Numbered from the stretch's first letter, positions 9,239 through 19,368 are shown. The stretch is 64,000 nt of DNA from Leptospira fainei serovar Hurstbridge str. BUT 6 (GCF_000306235.2 NZ_AKWZ02000010.1:992001-1056000); one strand, 5' to 3'. The notes: generated by a model from the sequence alone, not told the origin. A program made the numbers and translations.

Positions 9239-10558
9239 TTGGAAAAACAAAAATCCTTTTTACCTACAGCCCCTTATAAGGGCACGAGAGACTTTTATCC
9301 GGAAGATATGCACTTCCGCAACTGGATGTTTTCAGTTATGCGGGAAGTCGTTTTATCTTTCGGATATCAGGAATACGACGGTCCTATTTTAGAATCATTT
9401 GATCTTTATAAAGCGAAAAGCGGCGAAGAAATCGTTCAAAGGCAGCTTTACGATTTTACCGACAAGGGGGATCGTCACGTAGCTATTCGGCCTGAAATGA
9501 CACCGACTCTTGCAAGAATGGTGGCCGGACAAGTCAGAAATCTTGCCAAGCCTATTCGTTGGTTTTCCATTCCGAATCTTTGGAGATATGAACAGCCGGG
9601 TAAAGGAAGATTAAGGGAGCACTGGCAACTAAATGTCGATCTTTTCGGGGTCGCCTCATATAGAGCTGAGGTGGAAATCCTTCTGATAGCCGATTCGATT
9701 TTAAAGCGCTTCGGAGCGCCTGACGGTAGTTATCAAATAAAAGTATCCCACCGAGGAATCTTAGATTCGTTTTTAGGCAAATCACTCTCCCTTCCAAAAG
9801 AAAAAAGCCAGGCTGTTTCGAAGCTTTTGGATAAAAAAGCTAAGATTTCACGGGAAGCATTCGAGGAAGAAATTCGTCCCTTATTGAACGATCCGGATAA
9901 GCAATTACCGTTGATTTATTCGTATCTAGAAAGCACGATAGATAGTTTAGAAAATTTTGATGGAATTGACGTCGAAGCCCTCGGATTTGCCCGGAAACTA
10001 TTTTACGATCTAAAAGTTCTCGGAATTGAGAAACAAATCACTTTCGATCCTTCTATTATTAGAGGTTTCGACTATTATACGGGATGCATTTTCGAAGTCT
10101 TCGATACAAATCCGGAAAATCGGCGATCTCTTTACGGCGGTGGTAGATACGATAATCTAATCGGCCTTTTTTCCAACGATCAATTGACGGGAATCGGGTT
10201 CGGACTCGGGGATGTAACGTTTAGAAGCTTCCTAGAAGGTCACAATCTAGTTCCGAATTTAAATAGAAACGATACTGTTTTTATTCCTGTCATGGAGGAA
10301 CTCCTGTTTCCCGAAGTTTTGAAGTTAGCAGACCTGCTCCGCAAGGAAGGAATAAAGGTCGAAACTATGCTCGAAGCTGGCAAAGTCGGAAAGCAAATCC
10401 AAACGGCGGAGAAAAAAGGTTATCGATACGTTATTTTCCTCGGCGAATCCGAAATTGCCAAAAAAGAAGTGCAGCTCAAAGATTTACAATCCGGAGAACA
10501 GCATATCATTCCTCGTAACAACCTCCCTTCAAAGCTAAAGGATTCCTTACTTGGTTAA
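9239..10558 (+). CDS. hisS: Histidyl-tRNA synthetase
   Basis: Charges tRNA-His with histidine. This class II synthetase of 439 residues begins with the family-typical [13 protein letters not shown], has a motif 2 region ([18 protein letters not shown]), the histidine-binding GFDYYTG segment, motif 3 [12 protein letters not shown] and GIGFGLGDV, then the C-terminal anticodon-binding domain (residues about 340-430). The TTG at 9239 is needed to include the conserved N-terminus; its ribosome-binding site is weak, so translation may depend on the upstream gene, which ends 5 nt before. It overlaps the downstream PAP2 gene by 8 nt. Confidence 0.96.
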   Translation: MEKQKSFLPTAPYKGTRDFYPEDMHFRNWMFSVMREVVLSFGYQEYDGPILESFDLYKAKSGEEIVQRQLYDFTDKGDRHVAIRPEMTPTLARMVAGQVRNLAKPIRWFSIPNLWRYEQPGKGRLREHWQLNVDLFGVASYRAEVEILLIADSILKRFGAPDGSYQIKVSHRGILDSFLGKSLSLPKEKSQAVSKLLDKKAKISREAFEEEIRPLLNDPDKQLPLIYSYLESTIDSLENFDGIDVEALGFARKLFYDLKVLGIEKQITFDPSIIRGFDYYTGCIFEVFDTNPENRRSLYGGGRYDNLIGLFSNDQLTGIGFGLGDVTFRSFLEGHNLVPNLNRNDTVFIPVMEELLFPEVLKLADLLRKEGIKVETMLEAGKVGKQIQTAEKKGYRYVIFLGESEIAKKEVQLKDLQSGEQHIIPRNNLPSKLKDSLLG

Positions 10559-11123
10559 GGAAATTACTAAGATTAAAAGTATATTGGGGAAAGCGGATTA
10601 TGCCGCAGCCAAGTTTATTCGAGAAAGACTCCACTACCCTTGGCTTAACCGTATTTTATCGCGATTAAATCGCGGAGAAATGATGCTTTTAATCATCCTT
10701 CCGTATCTTGCATATGCGACATGGAAAAATAACCTAGCTCACCCATGGTGGATCGTACTCCCATATACGGGTTTAATCGCCTATGCGAACGACCGATTCG
10801 TTTTATTTTTGAAGAAAGCCATCTCGAGGAAAAGACCCTTGATAACCATCGTAGGTAAAGTAGACGGCAATCCTGACATGAAACATTCTTTTCCTTCGGC
10901 CCATGCATCCAACTCGATGACTGCAGCAATTTTGCTGGTATTTTTATTCGGGTTCCCGGAATGGTTTTTGCTTTTAAGCTTGTTAGCAGGGATAGGAAGA
11001 TTGCTATCCCTGCATCACTTTCCGAGCGACGTGCTCGGAGGTTGGTTAATTGGGAGTGGATTCGGCTTTTTGGGTCTTCTTCTTGGCAGGGGTCTTATTT
11101 CCCTGTTTACCGGCGCCTACTAA
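10551..11123 (+). CDS. PAP2-family membrane phosphatase
   Basis: A 190-residue integral membrane protein with about five hydrophobic helices. It carries all three PAP2 phosphatase motifs: [17 protein letters not shown] and [15 protein letters not shown], including both catalytic histidines. Such enzymes remove phosphate from lipid phosphates (phosphatidate, phosphatidylglycerol phosphate, undecaprenyl diphosphate or lipid A); the substrate here cannot be told. The TTG start at 10551 has AAAGGA 8 nt upstream and overlaps the hisS stop, so the two are translationally coupled. Its last 78 nt overlap the 3' end of the convergent transhydrogenase gene. Confidence 0.85.
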   Translation: MVKEITKIKSILGKADYAAAKFIRERLHYPWLNRILSRLNRGEMMLLIILPYLAYATWKNNLAHPWWIVLPYTGLIAYANDRFVLFLKKAISRKRPLITIVGKVDGNPDMKHSFPSAHASNSMTAAILLVFLFGFPEWFLLLSLLAGIGRLLSLHHFPSDVLGGWLIGSGFGFLGLLLGRGLISLFTGAY

Positions 11124-12239
11124 AGCATCCTGGGTAAGCTTATGACGAATTTCTCCATCAAACGTAATCGTCGTTGAGGAAAGAATCTCGTCGCTTAAGT
11201 CTAAGTTTATCTTCTTTTCTTTAAGTAGAAGTTTCAAGAAATTAAGAATATTCTTAGCAAACATTCTAGAAGAATCGCCGGGAAGAGAACCCGGTAAATT
11301 AAGATGTCCTATTACCGAAACGCCGTTCTTAGTCAGAACCGTTTTACCATGCTGCGTATATTCGCAGTTTCCACCCATACTGGATGCTAAGTCAACGATC
11401 ACTGAACCGGCTTTCATTCTCTCCACAATTTTCTTTGTAATAAGAACCGGCGCTTTGCGTCCAGGAATGAGTGCGGTCGTAATAATAGCGTCAGCTTTTC
11501 CCGCAAACTTATCGATTGCTTCTTGCTGTTTCTTTTTATATTCTTCGGTTTGTTCAACGGCATACCCGCCAGCTTCCGCAGAATGGCGAGCGCCTTCTAC
11601 TTCGACGAATTTTGCTCCCAGCGATTGAACTTGCTCTTTCACTTCCGGACGAGTATCGAATACGTCCACAACGGCGCCTAATCTTCTAGAGGTAGCTATC
11701 GCTTGTAGACCGGCAACTCCGGCGCCGATGATCAAAACGGATGCCGGAGTAATCGTTCCGGCTGCGGTCGTCAACATCGGGAAAAATCGGGTGAGATGTG
11801 TTGCAGCGAGTAGAACCGCTTTATAGCCTGAAACAGTCGCCTGAGAAGACAGCACGTCCATGGATTGCGCTCTCGTTATACGAGCAATCGCGTCCAAGCT
11901 GATCAAAGTCACCTGCTGGGACGCTAATTTTTTCACTACTTGGGCATTCATTGCCGGTTGGAACATTCCCAAATAGATTCCGCCTTTCTTAATTTTAGAA
12001 AGTGTGGAGGCGTCCGCTAAATGAATGCTTGTTACGATATCCGATTTCTTGAGAATATCCGGACGAGAAACGATCGTTGCTCCGGCCTTTTTATAATCTT
12101 CGTCTGAAAAGTAAGATGACTCTCCGGCTCCCTTTTCAACGAGAACTGAGGCCCCGATTTTTTTGAGGGCATCAACTACGTCGGGGGTTACCGCTACCCG
12201 GGTTTCTTCCTTCGCTTCTTTTAGTACTCCGATGTTCAT
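11046..12239 (-). CDS. pntA: NAD(P) transhydrogenase alpha subunit, soluble NAD(H)-binding part
   Basis: A 397-residue protein of the PntA/alanine dehydrogenase fold. It has the N-terminal MNIGVLKEAKEETRVAVTP, the NAD-binding GAGVAGLQAIATSRRLGA Rossmann loop, and the RDQ-like region ITRAQSMDVLSSQATVSGYKAV typical of proton-translocating transhydrogenase domain I. It lacks the membrane helices that E. coli PntA carries at the C-terminus, so it fits the three-subunit (PntAA) form, but genes for the other two subunits are not next to it in this window. The last 15 residues are Lys-rich (TPAKKKTQK) and encoded in the 78-nt overlap with the PAP2 gene. The ATG is at 12239. Confidence 0.88.
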   Translation of the reverse strand: MNIGVLKEAKEETRVAVTPDVVDALKKIGASVLVEKGAGESSYFSDEDYKKAGATIVSRPDILKKSDIVTSIHLADASTLSKIKKGGIYLGMFQPAMNAQVVKKLASQQVTLISLDAIARITRAQSMDVLSSQATVSGYKAVLLAATHLTRFFPMLTTAAGTITPASVLIIGAGVAGLQAIATSRRLGAVVDVFDTRPEVKEQVQSLGAKFVEVEGARHSAEAGGYAVEQTEEYKKKQQEAIDKFAGKADAIITTALIPGRKAPVLITKKIVERMKAGSVIVDLASSMGGNCEYTQHGKTVLTKNGVSVIGHLNLPGSLPGDSSRMFAKNILNFLKLLLKEKKINLDLSDEILSSTTITFDGEIRHKLTQDALVGAGKQGNKTPAKKKTQKAESTPN

Positions 12240-12272
12240 ACAGCCTGCTCGAAAATAAAGTTTTTCGGTTCA

Positions 12273-12311
12273 TTTCCCTTTAATTTGGGAAAAGTACGTC
12301 CAGATTTTCCC
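12273..12311 (-). promoter_or_regulatory. Two mutually exclusive hairpins in the pntA leader
   Basis: The 81-nt gap between the UDP-xylose synthase stop and pntA holds TTTCCC (12273-12278), GGGAAAA (12287-12293) and TTTTCCC (12305-12311). The middle element can pair with either neighbour but not with both, as in simple attenuators. No clear U-tract follows either stem. This could be coincidental in a short AT-rich leader. Confidence 0.25.
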
Positions 12312-12320
12312 GGTGAACGA

Positions 12321-13256
12321 TTAATCCAAGTGATTTTTGAAATACTCGACTGTTTTCCGGATTCCGTCTTTTAACGCAACTTTCGGTTCATATGCCAGTT
12401 TCTGTCTAGCAAGACTTAGATCCGGCTTTCGACGCGAAGGATCGTCTTGGGGGAGAGGCTTATATATGATTTTGGACGAGGATCTTATTTCCTGAATTAC
12501 CAGTTCGGCTAACTCCTTTACGGTAAATTCGCCGTCGTTGCCAAGATTGACTGGCCCGATAAAATCAGGTGTCTCCATCATTTTAATTATGCCTTCCACC
12601 AAATCATCTACATAGCAGAAAGATCTAGTTTGAGATCCATCTCCGTAGATGGTGATGTCTTTTCCTGCCAACGCCTGTACAACAAAGTTGCTCACAACTC
12701 TGCCGTCATCCGGGAGCATTCTAGGACCGTATGTATTAAAAATTCGAATGACTCGAATATCGACCTTATGATTTCGATGGTAGTCAAAGCAAAGAGTTTC
12801 CGCCACCCTCTTACCTTCGTCATAGCAACTTCGAATTCCTATCGGGTTTACATTCCCCCAATAAGATTCTTTCTGCGGATGTTCCAACGGATTTCCGTAA
12901 ACTTCGCTAGTCGAGGCTTGTAGAATTCTCGCTTTTACCCGCTTGGCTAGGCCTAACGTGTTCATCATTCCAAGGACGTTCGTCTTGATAGTTTTAATCG
13001 CGTTGGATTGGTAATGTACGGGACTCGCCGGACAAGCAAAGTTATAAATCTTATCCACTTCCAATCGAATCGGTTCCGTTATATCGTGCCGAATTAATTC
13101 GAAGCGCGAGTTGCTTAAAAGTTTTTCAATGTTCTCTTTTCGGCCTGTGTGAAAATTATCTAGGCAAATAACTTCGTGACCCTGATTGATTAACCTTTCA
13201 CATAGGTGGGATCCGATAAACCCGGCTCCGCCAGTGACTAAAACTCTACTAACCAT
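12321..13256 (-). CDS. uxs: UDP-glucuronate decarboxylase (UDP-xylose synthase)
   Basis: An extended short-chain dehydrogenase of 311 residues that decarboxylates UDP-glucuronate to UDP-xylose, a donor for surface polysaccharide. The N-terminal NAD motif is [16 protein letters not shown]. The Uxs-specific segments [22 protein letters not shown] and [11 protein letters not shown] are present, with catalytic Tyr and Lys in [11 protein letters not shown]. The stop-proximal ATG overlaps the end of the M50B peptidase gene by 8 nt, so the two are co-translated. The cytoplasmic product supplies nucleotide sugars; no glycosyltransferase is adjacent. Confidence 0.93.
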   Translation of the reverse strand: MVSRVLVTGGAGFIGSHLCERLINQGHEVICLDNFHTGRKENIEKLLSNSRFELIRHDITEPIRLEVDKIYNFACPASPVHYQSNAIKTIKTNVLGMMNTLGLAKRVKARILQASTSEVYGNPLEHPQKESYWGNVNPIGIRSCYDEGKRVAETLCFDYHRNHKVDIRVIRIFNTYGPRMLPDDGRVVSNFVVQALAGKDITIYGDGSQTRSFCYVDDLVEGIIKMMETPDFIGPVNLGNDGEFTVKELAELVIQEIRSSSKIIYKPLPQDDPSRRKPDLSLARQKLAYEPKVALKDGIRKTVEYFKNHLD

Positions 13257-14130
13257 CTAATTTCTCTAAATCTTTAAACTCGGGCGACAAAGGTTTACCG
13301 TTCAAATCCAAGCCGCGGCTTAAAAACCAATCCAGGACTTCTGGTGTAACTTCCCCCGGAAAAGGAGATTCTCCATTATTTTCTCCAGGTATTGAAAATT
13401 CAGGAGAAAATTCTTCCACGCTCGGATCCGAAACCGGAACTACCGCTCGTTTCAAGGAAAAGAATATGATGGATATGCTAAAAAAAGACCAGAGGAGAGC
13501 AATCAAATATCCCAGAAATACGACTGATTTAGGAGTTGCGTTTTTCGGATCGGATCCCGTAGCCCAGTAAGCAAGAATCCCGGCATCGGTATTTTGGATA
13601 TTTTCCGTGAAATCTAAGAGATCATAAAGACTATATAACGTTATGCTCGTTCCCAGAAAGACTGTTACTAACCTGTCCCAGCCGAAGGGTAAAAAAGCCG
13701 CAATCAATACGAAGACTCCCCAAGAAAGTCCGGTCTTTTGTGCAAGACTTCCGGCTGCAGTATATTTCAACGTTAAAAGTAAAATCGCACCGCCCAGCAT
13801 CAAAAGAGTAGGTCTGACTAGCCTCCCTTTGAAACCTCGGTTTAACAAAAAACCGCCGACTAAGCAACAGCCTAAATAGCCGGCCGATACTACGAATACG
13901 AAAGGGGCTTTTCCTGCAAGTGGAGAAGCGATAGTTTGCCCGGATTCGTCACCTTGAAGTTCGATAGTCTGGACACTTCCACCGGTAAGTAACGTTGCCG
14001 TTGCATGCCCTGCTTCGTGAATTAATACCACGAAGTCTTTTAAGTAGGACACCCATCCGTGATTCCAGTACGAAAGCAGGGTAGCGACGATAGCCAACAG
14101 GAGCGCAAGACGTAGGAATCGATTTTCCAT
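13249..14130 (-). CDS. M50B-type membrane metallopeptidase
   Basis: A 293-residue polytopic membrane protein. Near residue 37 it has [14 protein letters not shown] followed by [10 protein letters not shown], the pattern of the M50B-like peptidase family, then five to six further hydrophobic helices. The second canonical M50 metal motif (LDG) is not evident, so proteolytic activity is not certain. The C-terminal 55 residues are acidic and soluble ([13 protein letters not shown]). It overlaps the downstream UDP-xylose synthase gene by 8 nt. The substrate is unknown. Confidence 0.8.
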   Translation of the reverse strand: MENRFLRLALLLAIVATLLSYWNHGWVSYLKDFVVLIHEAGHATATLLTGGSVQTIELQGDESGQTIASPLAGKAPFVFVVSAGYLGCCLVGGFLLNRGFKGRLVRPTLLMLGGAILLLTLKYTAAGSLAQKTGLSWGVFVLIAAFLPFGWDRLVTVFLGTSITLYSLYDLLDFTENIQNTDAGILAYWATGSDPKNATPKSVVFLGYLIALLWSFFSISIIFFSLKRAVVPVSDPSVEEFSPEFSIPGENNGESPFPGEVTPEVLDWFLSRGLDLNGKPLSPEFKDLEKLDG

Positions 14131-14219
14131 CCTAGTAGGATTATCGGCAAATCGAGAAATGAGAATTGCAAGAATTCAAGGTCGAAATTTTAAAAAAGAA
14201 ACCCGCCGAATTGGAAAAT

Positions 14220-15926
14220 TTAGGGAAGCTCTTTTTCCGTTTTAAAATGACCGAGTATGCTCTTAAATCTTTCGGAATGATGCAATGTATCGTCTACGGT
14301 GTCTTTCATATCCTCCGATGTTGTTGCGATCTCTTCCGCGTTTTTAGAGATGACATGCATCGAAGCTGAAATTTCTTCCGCGGATATTTTTTGTTGTTCG
14401 GAAGAGTTATTCATCATCTGCCCAAGCGCGAGCACCTGGTCGGAACTCATACGAATTTCCCGCAATCTATTGGATTGTTCGCTTAAATGAGCTCGAACCT
14501 GCGAAGCCGATGTATGAACTTTCTCGATATAATCCTGAAGTTTTCGAAAAACATCCACCGACTGGTTTACTTTTATCGCACCTTCTTCTACGGAAACGGA
14601 CGTGTTTTTTACCAGCTGAATGATATCTTTGATACTATGCTTTGTCTGTTCCGCGAGTTTCGATATTTCATCTGCAACGACCGAAAAACCTTTCCCCGCT
14701 TCTCCTGCACGGGCCGATTCGATCGAGGCATTCAAAGCGAGTAAATTCGTCCGTTCCGAAATGCTAGTTATGATACCGACAATTTTATTGATTTGATTAG
14801 AGAAAGCCTTAATCTCGTCCATCGAACGAATGGCTTCATTAAAGATAAGTTCCGCTCGATGAGCTCTACCGGATACCTCTCCCGTCTGAGATGCGAGTTC
14901 TTCCATTGAATGGGAAGTTTCACGTAAAGAAGAATCGATCGAACCGATACTATTATTCACGTTAGAAAGACTACGAGTCTGTTCTCCTATCGTAATTACT
15001 ATCTCTTCAATCGTCTTTGAAAGTTCTACGGATGCGGCGGCAGTTTCTTCTACGGATGCGGCTTGTGTTTGTGTGCTACTTCTGAATTTTTCAAGGGACT
15101 TGAATAACGTTTCGTATAAATTTAAGTTTCTCCCATAGTTCTCCTTCATTTGGACTATAAGTCCCCATAAGCTGATGGATAAGCAGCGGATATTCGTATA
15201 AATCTTATCCACATCCTCTCGACCCTCTTGTCTGGATATGTCGGCTAATAAATTTCCGTTTACTAATTGCCTGACTATTTCTACGACTTCTTTAATTTTA
15301 TTCCCTTGTTTGGACATCGTCAGTAAAATCGAAAACGCCCCTAACAGTCCGGATCCGAGAGTAAACGAAGATAATAATGGATCGACGGAAAAAAAACGGT
15401 AACATAAATACCAAGTCGGGAGTAGGATGAGACTTAATTGAACGAAAGCTAAACCGAGATTACCGAGTCTTGCCTGCATATTATGAATTGCAGATGAGAT
15501 TTTGAATCCGAAGCTTGTGCCGCGATTAAGTTTTTGGTAAAGCTTATCCGCTTTTTCGATGTCCGCCCTTTCCGCTTTCTTACGAACGGACATATAGCTC
15601 GTAATCTTACCGTTTTCTAAAACCGGAGTAACGGTCGCATCCACCCAATAATGATCTCCGTTTTTAGCCCTATTTTTAACGATCCCGTTCCATGGGCGTC
15701 CGGACTGTATGGTTTTCCACAAATCCTCGTAAATGACGGGAGGTAAGTCCGGATGACGAACGATATTATGCGGCTCTCCTAACATCTCTCGTTCGGTGAA
15801 GCCGCTAACCTCGGCAAAATCCTTAGAGACGTACGTAATTCTACCTTTCAGATCCGTTCTCGAAATGATGACTGCGTTCGCCGGAAAATGAATTTCTTTG
15901 CCAGTGATAGGAAGGTTTTTCCTCAT
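14220..15926 (-). CDS. PAS-domain methyl-accepting chemotaxis protein (Aer-like)
   Basis: A 568-residue receptor. Residues about 12-125 are a PAS domain ([44 protein letters not shown]), typical of Aer-type redox or energy sensors and cytoplasmic at the N-terminus. Two closely spaced membrane helices follow (about 155-205), then a HAMP-like linker and a long signalling coiled coil whose tip reads [19 protein letters not shown], the CheA/CheW contact. No periplasmic ligand domain exists, so it should sense an internal signal. The ATG at 15926 has AGGAA 3 nt upstream. It is probably transcribed alone: a terminator precedes it. Confidence 0.93.
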   Translation of the reverse strand: MRKNLPITGKEIHFPANAVIISRTDLKGRITYVSKDFAEVSGFTEREMLGEPHNIVRHPDLPPVIYEDLWKTIQSGRPWNGIVKNRAKNGDHYWVDATVTPVLENGKITSYMSVRKKAERADIEKADKLYQKLNRGTSFGFKISSAIHNMQARLGNLGLAFVQLSLILLPTWYLCYRFFSVDPLLSSFTLGSGLLGAFSILLTMSKQGNKIKEVVEIVRQLVNGNLLADISRQEGREDVDKIYTNIRCLSISLWGLIVQMKENYGRNLNLYETLFKSLEKFRSSTQTQAASVEETAAASVELSKTIEEIVITIGEQTRSLSNVNNSIGSIDSSLRETSHSMEELASQTGEVSGRAHRAELIFNEAIRSMDEIKAFSNQINKIVGIITSISERTNLLALNASIESARAGEAGKGFSVVADEISKLAEQTKHSIKDIIQLVKNTSVSVEEGAIKVNQSVDVFRKLQDYIEKVHTSASQVRAHLSEQSNRLREIRMSSDQVLALGQMMNNSSEQQKISAEEISASMHVISKNAEEIATTSEDMKDTVDDTLHHSERFKSILGHFKTEKELP

Positions 15927-16017
15927 AATTTCCTATCTAAAAGTATCGTCATTTGCGCATAGCGAAAATGAATCCAGTACGTGATAGAGATCCGAATTCT
16001 TACGAATGACTACCTTG

Positions 16018-16038
16018 AAAAATAGTCCTAATGGACTA
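16018..16038 (-). terminator. Intrinsic terminator of the DUF445 gene
   Basis: On the minus strand a 6-bp stem (TAGTCC / GGACTA, 4-nt loop) is followed by five T residues. Its first three bases are the DUF445 stop codon, so it ends that transcript immediately. Confidence 0.65.
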
Positions 16039-17262
16039 AAATTGAGTGAATACGACGAAGGCTTGAATGCATCCCGCAATCCCACCTAACAAAGCTCCGA
16101 GAATGATCAAAGTAGTCTCGTCTTCTTTGAAAACCGAATGTAGAAGTTGTTCGAATTCCGAAGCAGGAAGAACACTTAATCTTTCATAAACTACTTCCTC
16201 AATTTTAAGAGTTTCCTCGAGATACCCTTTCATCCGTTCTGCAGTTTCCGGAACTAAACCCACGATCATATCGGCAATTTTTTCTTTCAGAACCTCGACT
16301 TTTTCAGTGCCGATCAATAATTTCGCGTACGGAATTTTTTCCTTTAATTTCCTCTCGGACAATTCCTTTGATCGCATTACTAATTCACTTACGATCAAAT
16401 CTCCGCCTTTCCCCAAGAAAATCAATCTCGTCAAATTTTCCGTTGTCAACACACGAGCTGCGATGACGGAAGCGAACTCTTTAGAAACGTCTTTTTGTCT
16501 TTTTAGGAATAATCCCTGGTATTTGATAAACAGAAAATTTCTGGGCTCGAGAGGACGAAAAATCATTTGGATAGCAAGCCAGTTTGTTAGATAGCCGACG
16601 ATTATTCCCATAATAGGCATAGTCCACCATTGATTCAGTATGCCAATAAACGCGACTTGAACGGATCCTATTATGAATCCGAAATATATTCCGGATCTTA
16701 CGATAAATTTAAATTCGGGACCACCGCATCTACGAAAAACTTCGACTAGATATTTCGTATTCGGCCCGGACAGGGAAGCACGAATGAGTTCGTCAACTTG
16801 CAGAACTTTATGTAATTCCTTTCCGAAGGAATGATAGACCTCTTGTATCTTTAGAGGAATTTCCTCCTCAATTTCTTTTTCTAACGCTTCCTTTGATCCC
16901 TGAGGAAGCATAGACCAAAGGGCAGGACTTTCGGCAACAAGAACGTTCTTCACGATTTCGTTAGAACGCAATCGAATCAAGTCTCGAATCAAGTCTACGA
17001 TTTTCGAAGGTTGAATTTTTCGATACAACTCGTAAGGACTTATAAGTCTCGTAATTAAGACATTGGCGATTAACCCGCTCATTTTCACTGCATGGTGAGG
17101 AATTATTCCCTGCCAACCTAAGAAGCCGATTCCACGGAATTCATTCGGGAAGAATATCATTTGGACGGCAATGTAATTCGTAATCCATCCGACAAAGGAA
17201 CAAGTTAAAAAAATTGAAATAACCTGAATCGAGTCAGGATAGGAATGGAACCATTCCGGCAT
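16036..17262 (-). CDS. DUF445 family membrane protein
   Basis: A 408-residue protein of the DUF445 (YjiN/YheB-like) family. It shows the duplicated family motif: GWITNYIAVQMIFFP near the N-terminus and YLTNWLAIQMIFRPLEP in the middle, each in a membrane segment, with amphipathic helical stretches between, and a last hydrophobic helix (IILGALLGGIAGCIQAFVVF). Two GALLGG/NxxAxxM units are characteristic. The molecular function of the family is not established. It is divergent from the TonB-like/kdsD operon and followed directly by a terminator. Confidence 0.87.
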   Translation of the reverse strand: MPEWFHSYPDSIQVISIFLTCSFVGWITNYIAVQMIFFPNEFRGIGFLGWQGIIPHHAVKMSGLIANVLITRLISPYELYRKIQPSKIVDLIRDLIRLRSNEIVKNVLVAESPALWSMLPQGSKEALEKEIEEEIPLKIQEVYHSFGKELHKVLQVDELIRASLSGPNTKYLVEVFRRCGGPEFKFIVRSGIYFGFIIGSVQVAFIGILNQWWTMPIMGIIVGYLTNWLAIQMIFRPLEPRNFLFIKYQGLFLKRQKDVSKEFASVIAARVLTTENLTRLIFLGKGGDLIVSELVMRSKELSERKLKEKIPYAKLLIGTEKVEVLKEKIADMIVGLVPETAERMKGYLEETLKIEEVVYERLSVLPASEFEQLLHSVFKEDETTLIILGALLGGIAGCIQAFVVFTQF

Positions 17263-17315
17263 GGGAGATCCATGCTACTTTTGGAAAAAATTACGTTCAA
17301 GAAGAAATCGGATAC

Positions 17316-17344
17316 TTTTCAAACGTTGATCTTGTCAGTTTAAT
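17316..17344 (+). promoter_or_regulatory. Candidate sigma-70 promoter of the TonB-like/nusG-like/kdsD operon
   Basis: TTTTCA (17316-17321) and TTTAAT (17339-17344) are separated by 17 nt, four of six and five of six matches to consensus. The implied transcript starts about 50 nt before the ATG at 17402. Confidence 0.38.
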
Positions 17345-17401
17345 GCATCCGGCAAGGAGTTGCCAATTCGGACCTTTGATTTTTCCCTGGAAGAAAAGGT
17401 C

Positions 17402-17872
17402 ATGAATTTTCGTTCGAGCATATTCCTATCGACGATTGTTCATCTATTATTGGCAGGCGGATTTCCGTTTTTCAGTCAAGCTAGTTTGGGCAATCTTGAC
17501 TCAGTTCAATTACATCTGAGCAGAGGAAGTATTCCTAACTTGCGCTTCTCGATTCCGGCGAATCTTGGATCCGGACTCCCAGTATCCGATCAAAAAAGGG
17601 ATGCCGGAACGGAAGCGTTTGAGGTTGAAAAATTCAAGAACGAAATTCATTTTCCTCCTGAAGCATTGGAGCAAAGATTAGAATCCGATTGTACGTGGAA
17701 TGTCGAGATAGGTCGGGACGGCGAGGCCAGAAAAGTCACGACGATTCGCCCTTGTCGATACCAGATTTTCGAAACCCAGTTTAGAAAGTCCGTTTATCGG
17801 TGGAAATTTCAATTAAAAGAAGGTACCGTTATCACTATTCCGGTATCTTTCCGAATCGAGACGAATGACTGA
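17402..17872 (+). CDS. Short TonB C-terminal-domain-like exported protein
   Basis: About 156 residues from the ATG at 17402, which has GGAAG and AAAAGG upstream; an in-frame TTG at 17360 lies directly on an AAGGAG and is unlikely. The N-terminus has one hydrophobic segment (IFLSTIVHLLLAGGF), serving as signal or anchor. The last 80 residues (FPPEALEQR, CTWNVEIGRDGEARKV, FRKSVYRWKFQ, ITIPVSFRI) follow the TonB C-terminal fold pattern. It lacks the Pro-rich periplasm-spanning linker, so a role as energy transducer is doubtful; it may instead be an envelope-assembly adaptor. It overlaps the NusG-like gene by 8 nt. Confidence 0.68.
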   Translation: MNFRSSIFLSTIVHLLLAGGFPFFSQASLGNLDSVQLHLSRGSIPNLRFSIPANLGSGLPVSDQKRDAGTEAFEVEKFKNEIHFPPEALEQRLESDCTWNVEIGRDGEARKVTTIRPCRYQIFETQFRKSVYRWKFQLKEGTVITIPVSFRIETND

Positions 17873-18413
17873 TCCAGGCAAATCATGGTACGCTATCTAT
17901 ACTTTTTCCCGCTCCGAGAAAAAACTCGCAAAAGAGTTGGAGAAAAAAGGAATAGAAAACTTTTTACCTTTAATTCCGGTAAAGAAAGTTTGGTCGGATC
18001 GGATAAAAACAATTCATCAGCCTGTCTTTGCTTCTTACGTATTCGTAAAAATCGACCTAAAGACGGAAAAAATTCGAGTACTTCAAACGCCTGGTGCGCA
18101 TCATTTACTTTCCGTAGCTGGAATTCCCTTACCGGTCTCCGAGGAAGATATAAATCTCGTCAAAATATTTGTGAACCAATTTCCGGAACGTTTACAAATC
18201 AAGAATGAAGAGAAAATGGAAGCCGGAAACAAAGTTTTAATTACTAAGGGGCCTTTCAAAGGATATCGAGCAATTGTATTACGAAAGGTTAATTCTGTGA
18301 CTGTCAAGGTTACGATTGCAGGAATTCAATCCAGTGTCGCAATCGATATTGATCCTGAGTCCATCGAAATTGAAGAGGAGAATAAAATTGGGCGAAACGC
18401 TAGACAAAGTTAA
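17865..18413 (+). CDS. NusG-family paralogue, specialised antiterminator (RfaH/UpxY type)
   Basis: A 182-residue protein with the NusG N-terminal domain (WYAIYTFSRSEKKLAKELEKK, FLPLIPVKKVWSDR, HQPVFASYVFVKID) and a C-terminal KOW domain (GNKVLITKGPFKGYRAIVL). NusG proteins bind the RNA polymerase clamp and aid elongation; operon-specific paralogues such as RfaH or UpxY promote read-through of long polysaccharide operons. The location away from secE/rplK genes and inside an operon with kdsD suggests such a specialised role rather than housekeeping NusG. It overlaps its upstream gene by 8 nt and kdsD by 26 nt, so the three are tightly coupled. Target operons are not identifiable here. Confidence 0.85.
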   Translation: MTDPGKSWYAIYTFSRSEKKLAKELEKKGIENFLPLIPVKKVWSDRIKTIHQPVFASYVFVKIDLKTEKIRVLQTPGAHHLLSVAGIPLPVSEEDINLVKIFVNQFPERLQIKNEEKMEAGNKVLITKGPFKGYRAIVLRKVNSVTVKVTIAGIQSSVAIDIDPESIEIEEENKIGRNARQS

Positions 18414-19356
18414 GAAAGCCTTAGATATAGAAATCGAATCGATTCAATATTTCCGAGAAAATCTGGATTCGAATGTAGAAAAAGCGGTCGAGTTAATTTA
18501 TTCCGCAAAGGGTAAAGTAGTAGTTACCGGTGTAGGAAAGTCGGGTGATGTAGGAAAGAAAATTGCCTCCACTCTTTCTTCCACCGGTACTCCTGCCTTC
18601 TTTCTACATCCTTCCGATGCCGCGCATGGTGATGCGGGAATTGTTGCCGAAGGAGACGTTGTGCTGGCGATCGGAAAAAGCGGTGAAAGCGAAGAGCTAT
18701 TGAATTTAATACCTACGATTAAGAATTTAGGTGCGATCTTGATAAGTTTAACGGCAAATTCTCAATCAAGGCTGGCCGAGGACAGCGATCTAGTCGTTTT
18801 GACTCCGGTCTTGAAAGAAGCATGCCCGCTGGAACTTGCTCCCACTTCTAGTACCACTATTGCACTTATGCTCGGTGATGCGATAGCGATGGCATTAATG
18901 GAAATGAGAAACTTCCAAAAGGAAGACTTTGCTTTGTACCATCCGGCCGGTAGGCTAGGAAAAAGATTATCTCTAAAAGTCGACGACGTTATGAGAAAGG
19001 GGGATAAAATTGCCAAAGTTCTTCCCGATACCCGATTGGAAACGATCCTTTCCGAAATTACGGCTAAACTTTTGGGAGCCACCGCGGTTGTTGATGATAA
19101 GGAAATTTTACTTGGGTTTATAACCGACTACGATATCCGCAAACTTTTAAAAGACGGCAAATTCCATAAGGAATCGAAGGCTTCCGATATAATGAATTCG
19201 AAACCTTCCTGTTTCGAAAGCGGCACAATGGCTTTCGATGTCCTTCAATCGATGGAAAGACGGGAAAGACCGATTTCCGTTGCGCCGATTATTTCAGCAA
19301 ATGGAAGACTTTTGGGAATCGTATCGATTCACGATCTATTGCAAAAAGGATTATGA
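18388..19356 (+). CDS. kdsD: Arabinose-5-phosphate isomerase
   Basis: Interconverts ribulose-5-phosphate and arabinose-5-phosphate, the first step to Kdo of the LPS core. The 322-residue protein has a SIS domain (VVVTGVGKSGDVGKKIASTL, HPSDAAHGDAGIV, LAIGKSGESEELL, LAPTSSTTIALMLGDAIA) and a C-terminal CBS pair (about residues 200-322) ending IVSIHDLLQKGL. The TTG at 18388 is chosen: GAGGAG lies 9 nt upstream and the protein then starts at the normal family position. An ATG at 18316 would add 24 non-conserved residues deep inside the upstream gene. KpsF/GutQ paralogues share this architecture. Confidence 0.92.
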   Translation: MGETLDKVKKALDIEIESIQYFRENLDSNVEKAVELIYSAKGKVVVTGVGKSGDVGKKIASTLSSTGTPAFFLHPSDAAHGDAGIVAEGDVVLAIGKSGESEELLNLIPTIKNLGAILISLTANSQSRLAEDSDLVVLTPVLKEACPLELAPTSSTTIALMLGDAIAMALMEMRNFQKEDFALYHPAGRLGKRLSLKVDDVMRKGDKIAKVLPDTRLETILSEITAKLLGATAVVDDKEILLGFITDYDIRKLLKDGKFHKESKASDIMNSKPSCFESGTMAFDVLQSMERRERPISVAPIISANGRLLGIVSIHDLLQKGL

Positions 19357-19368
19357 CGGTTCTAAGCG

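Noticed and set aside
17360..17401. TTG start for the TonB-like gene at 17360
   Set aside because: AAGGAG abuts the codon with no spacer; the ATG at 17402 has a better placed site.
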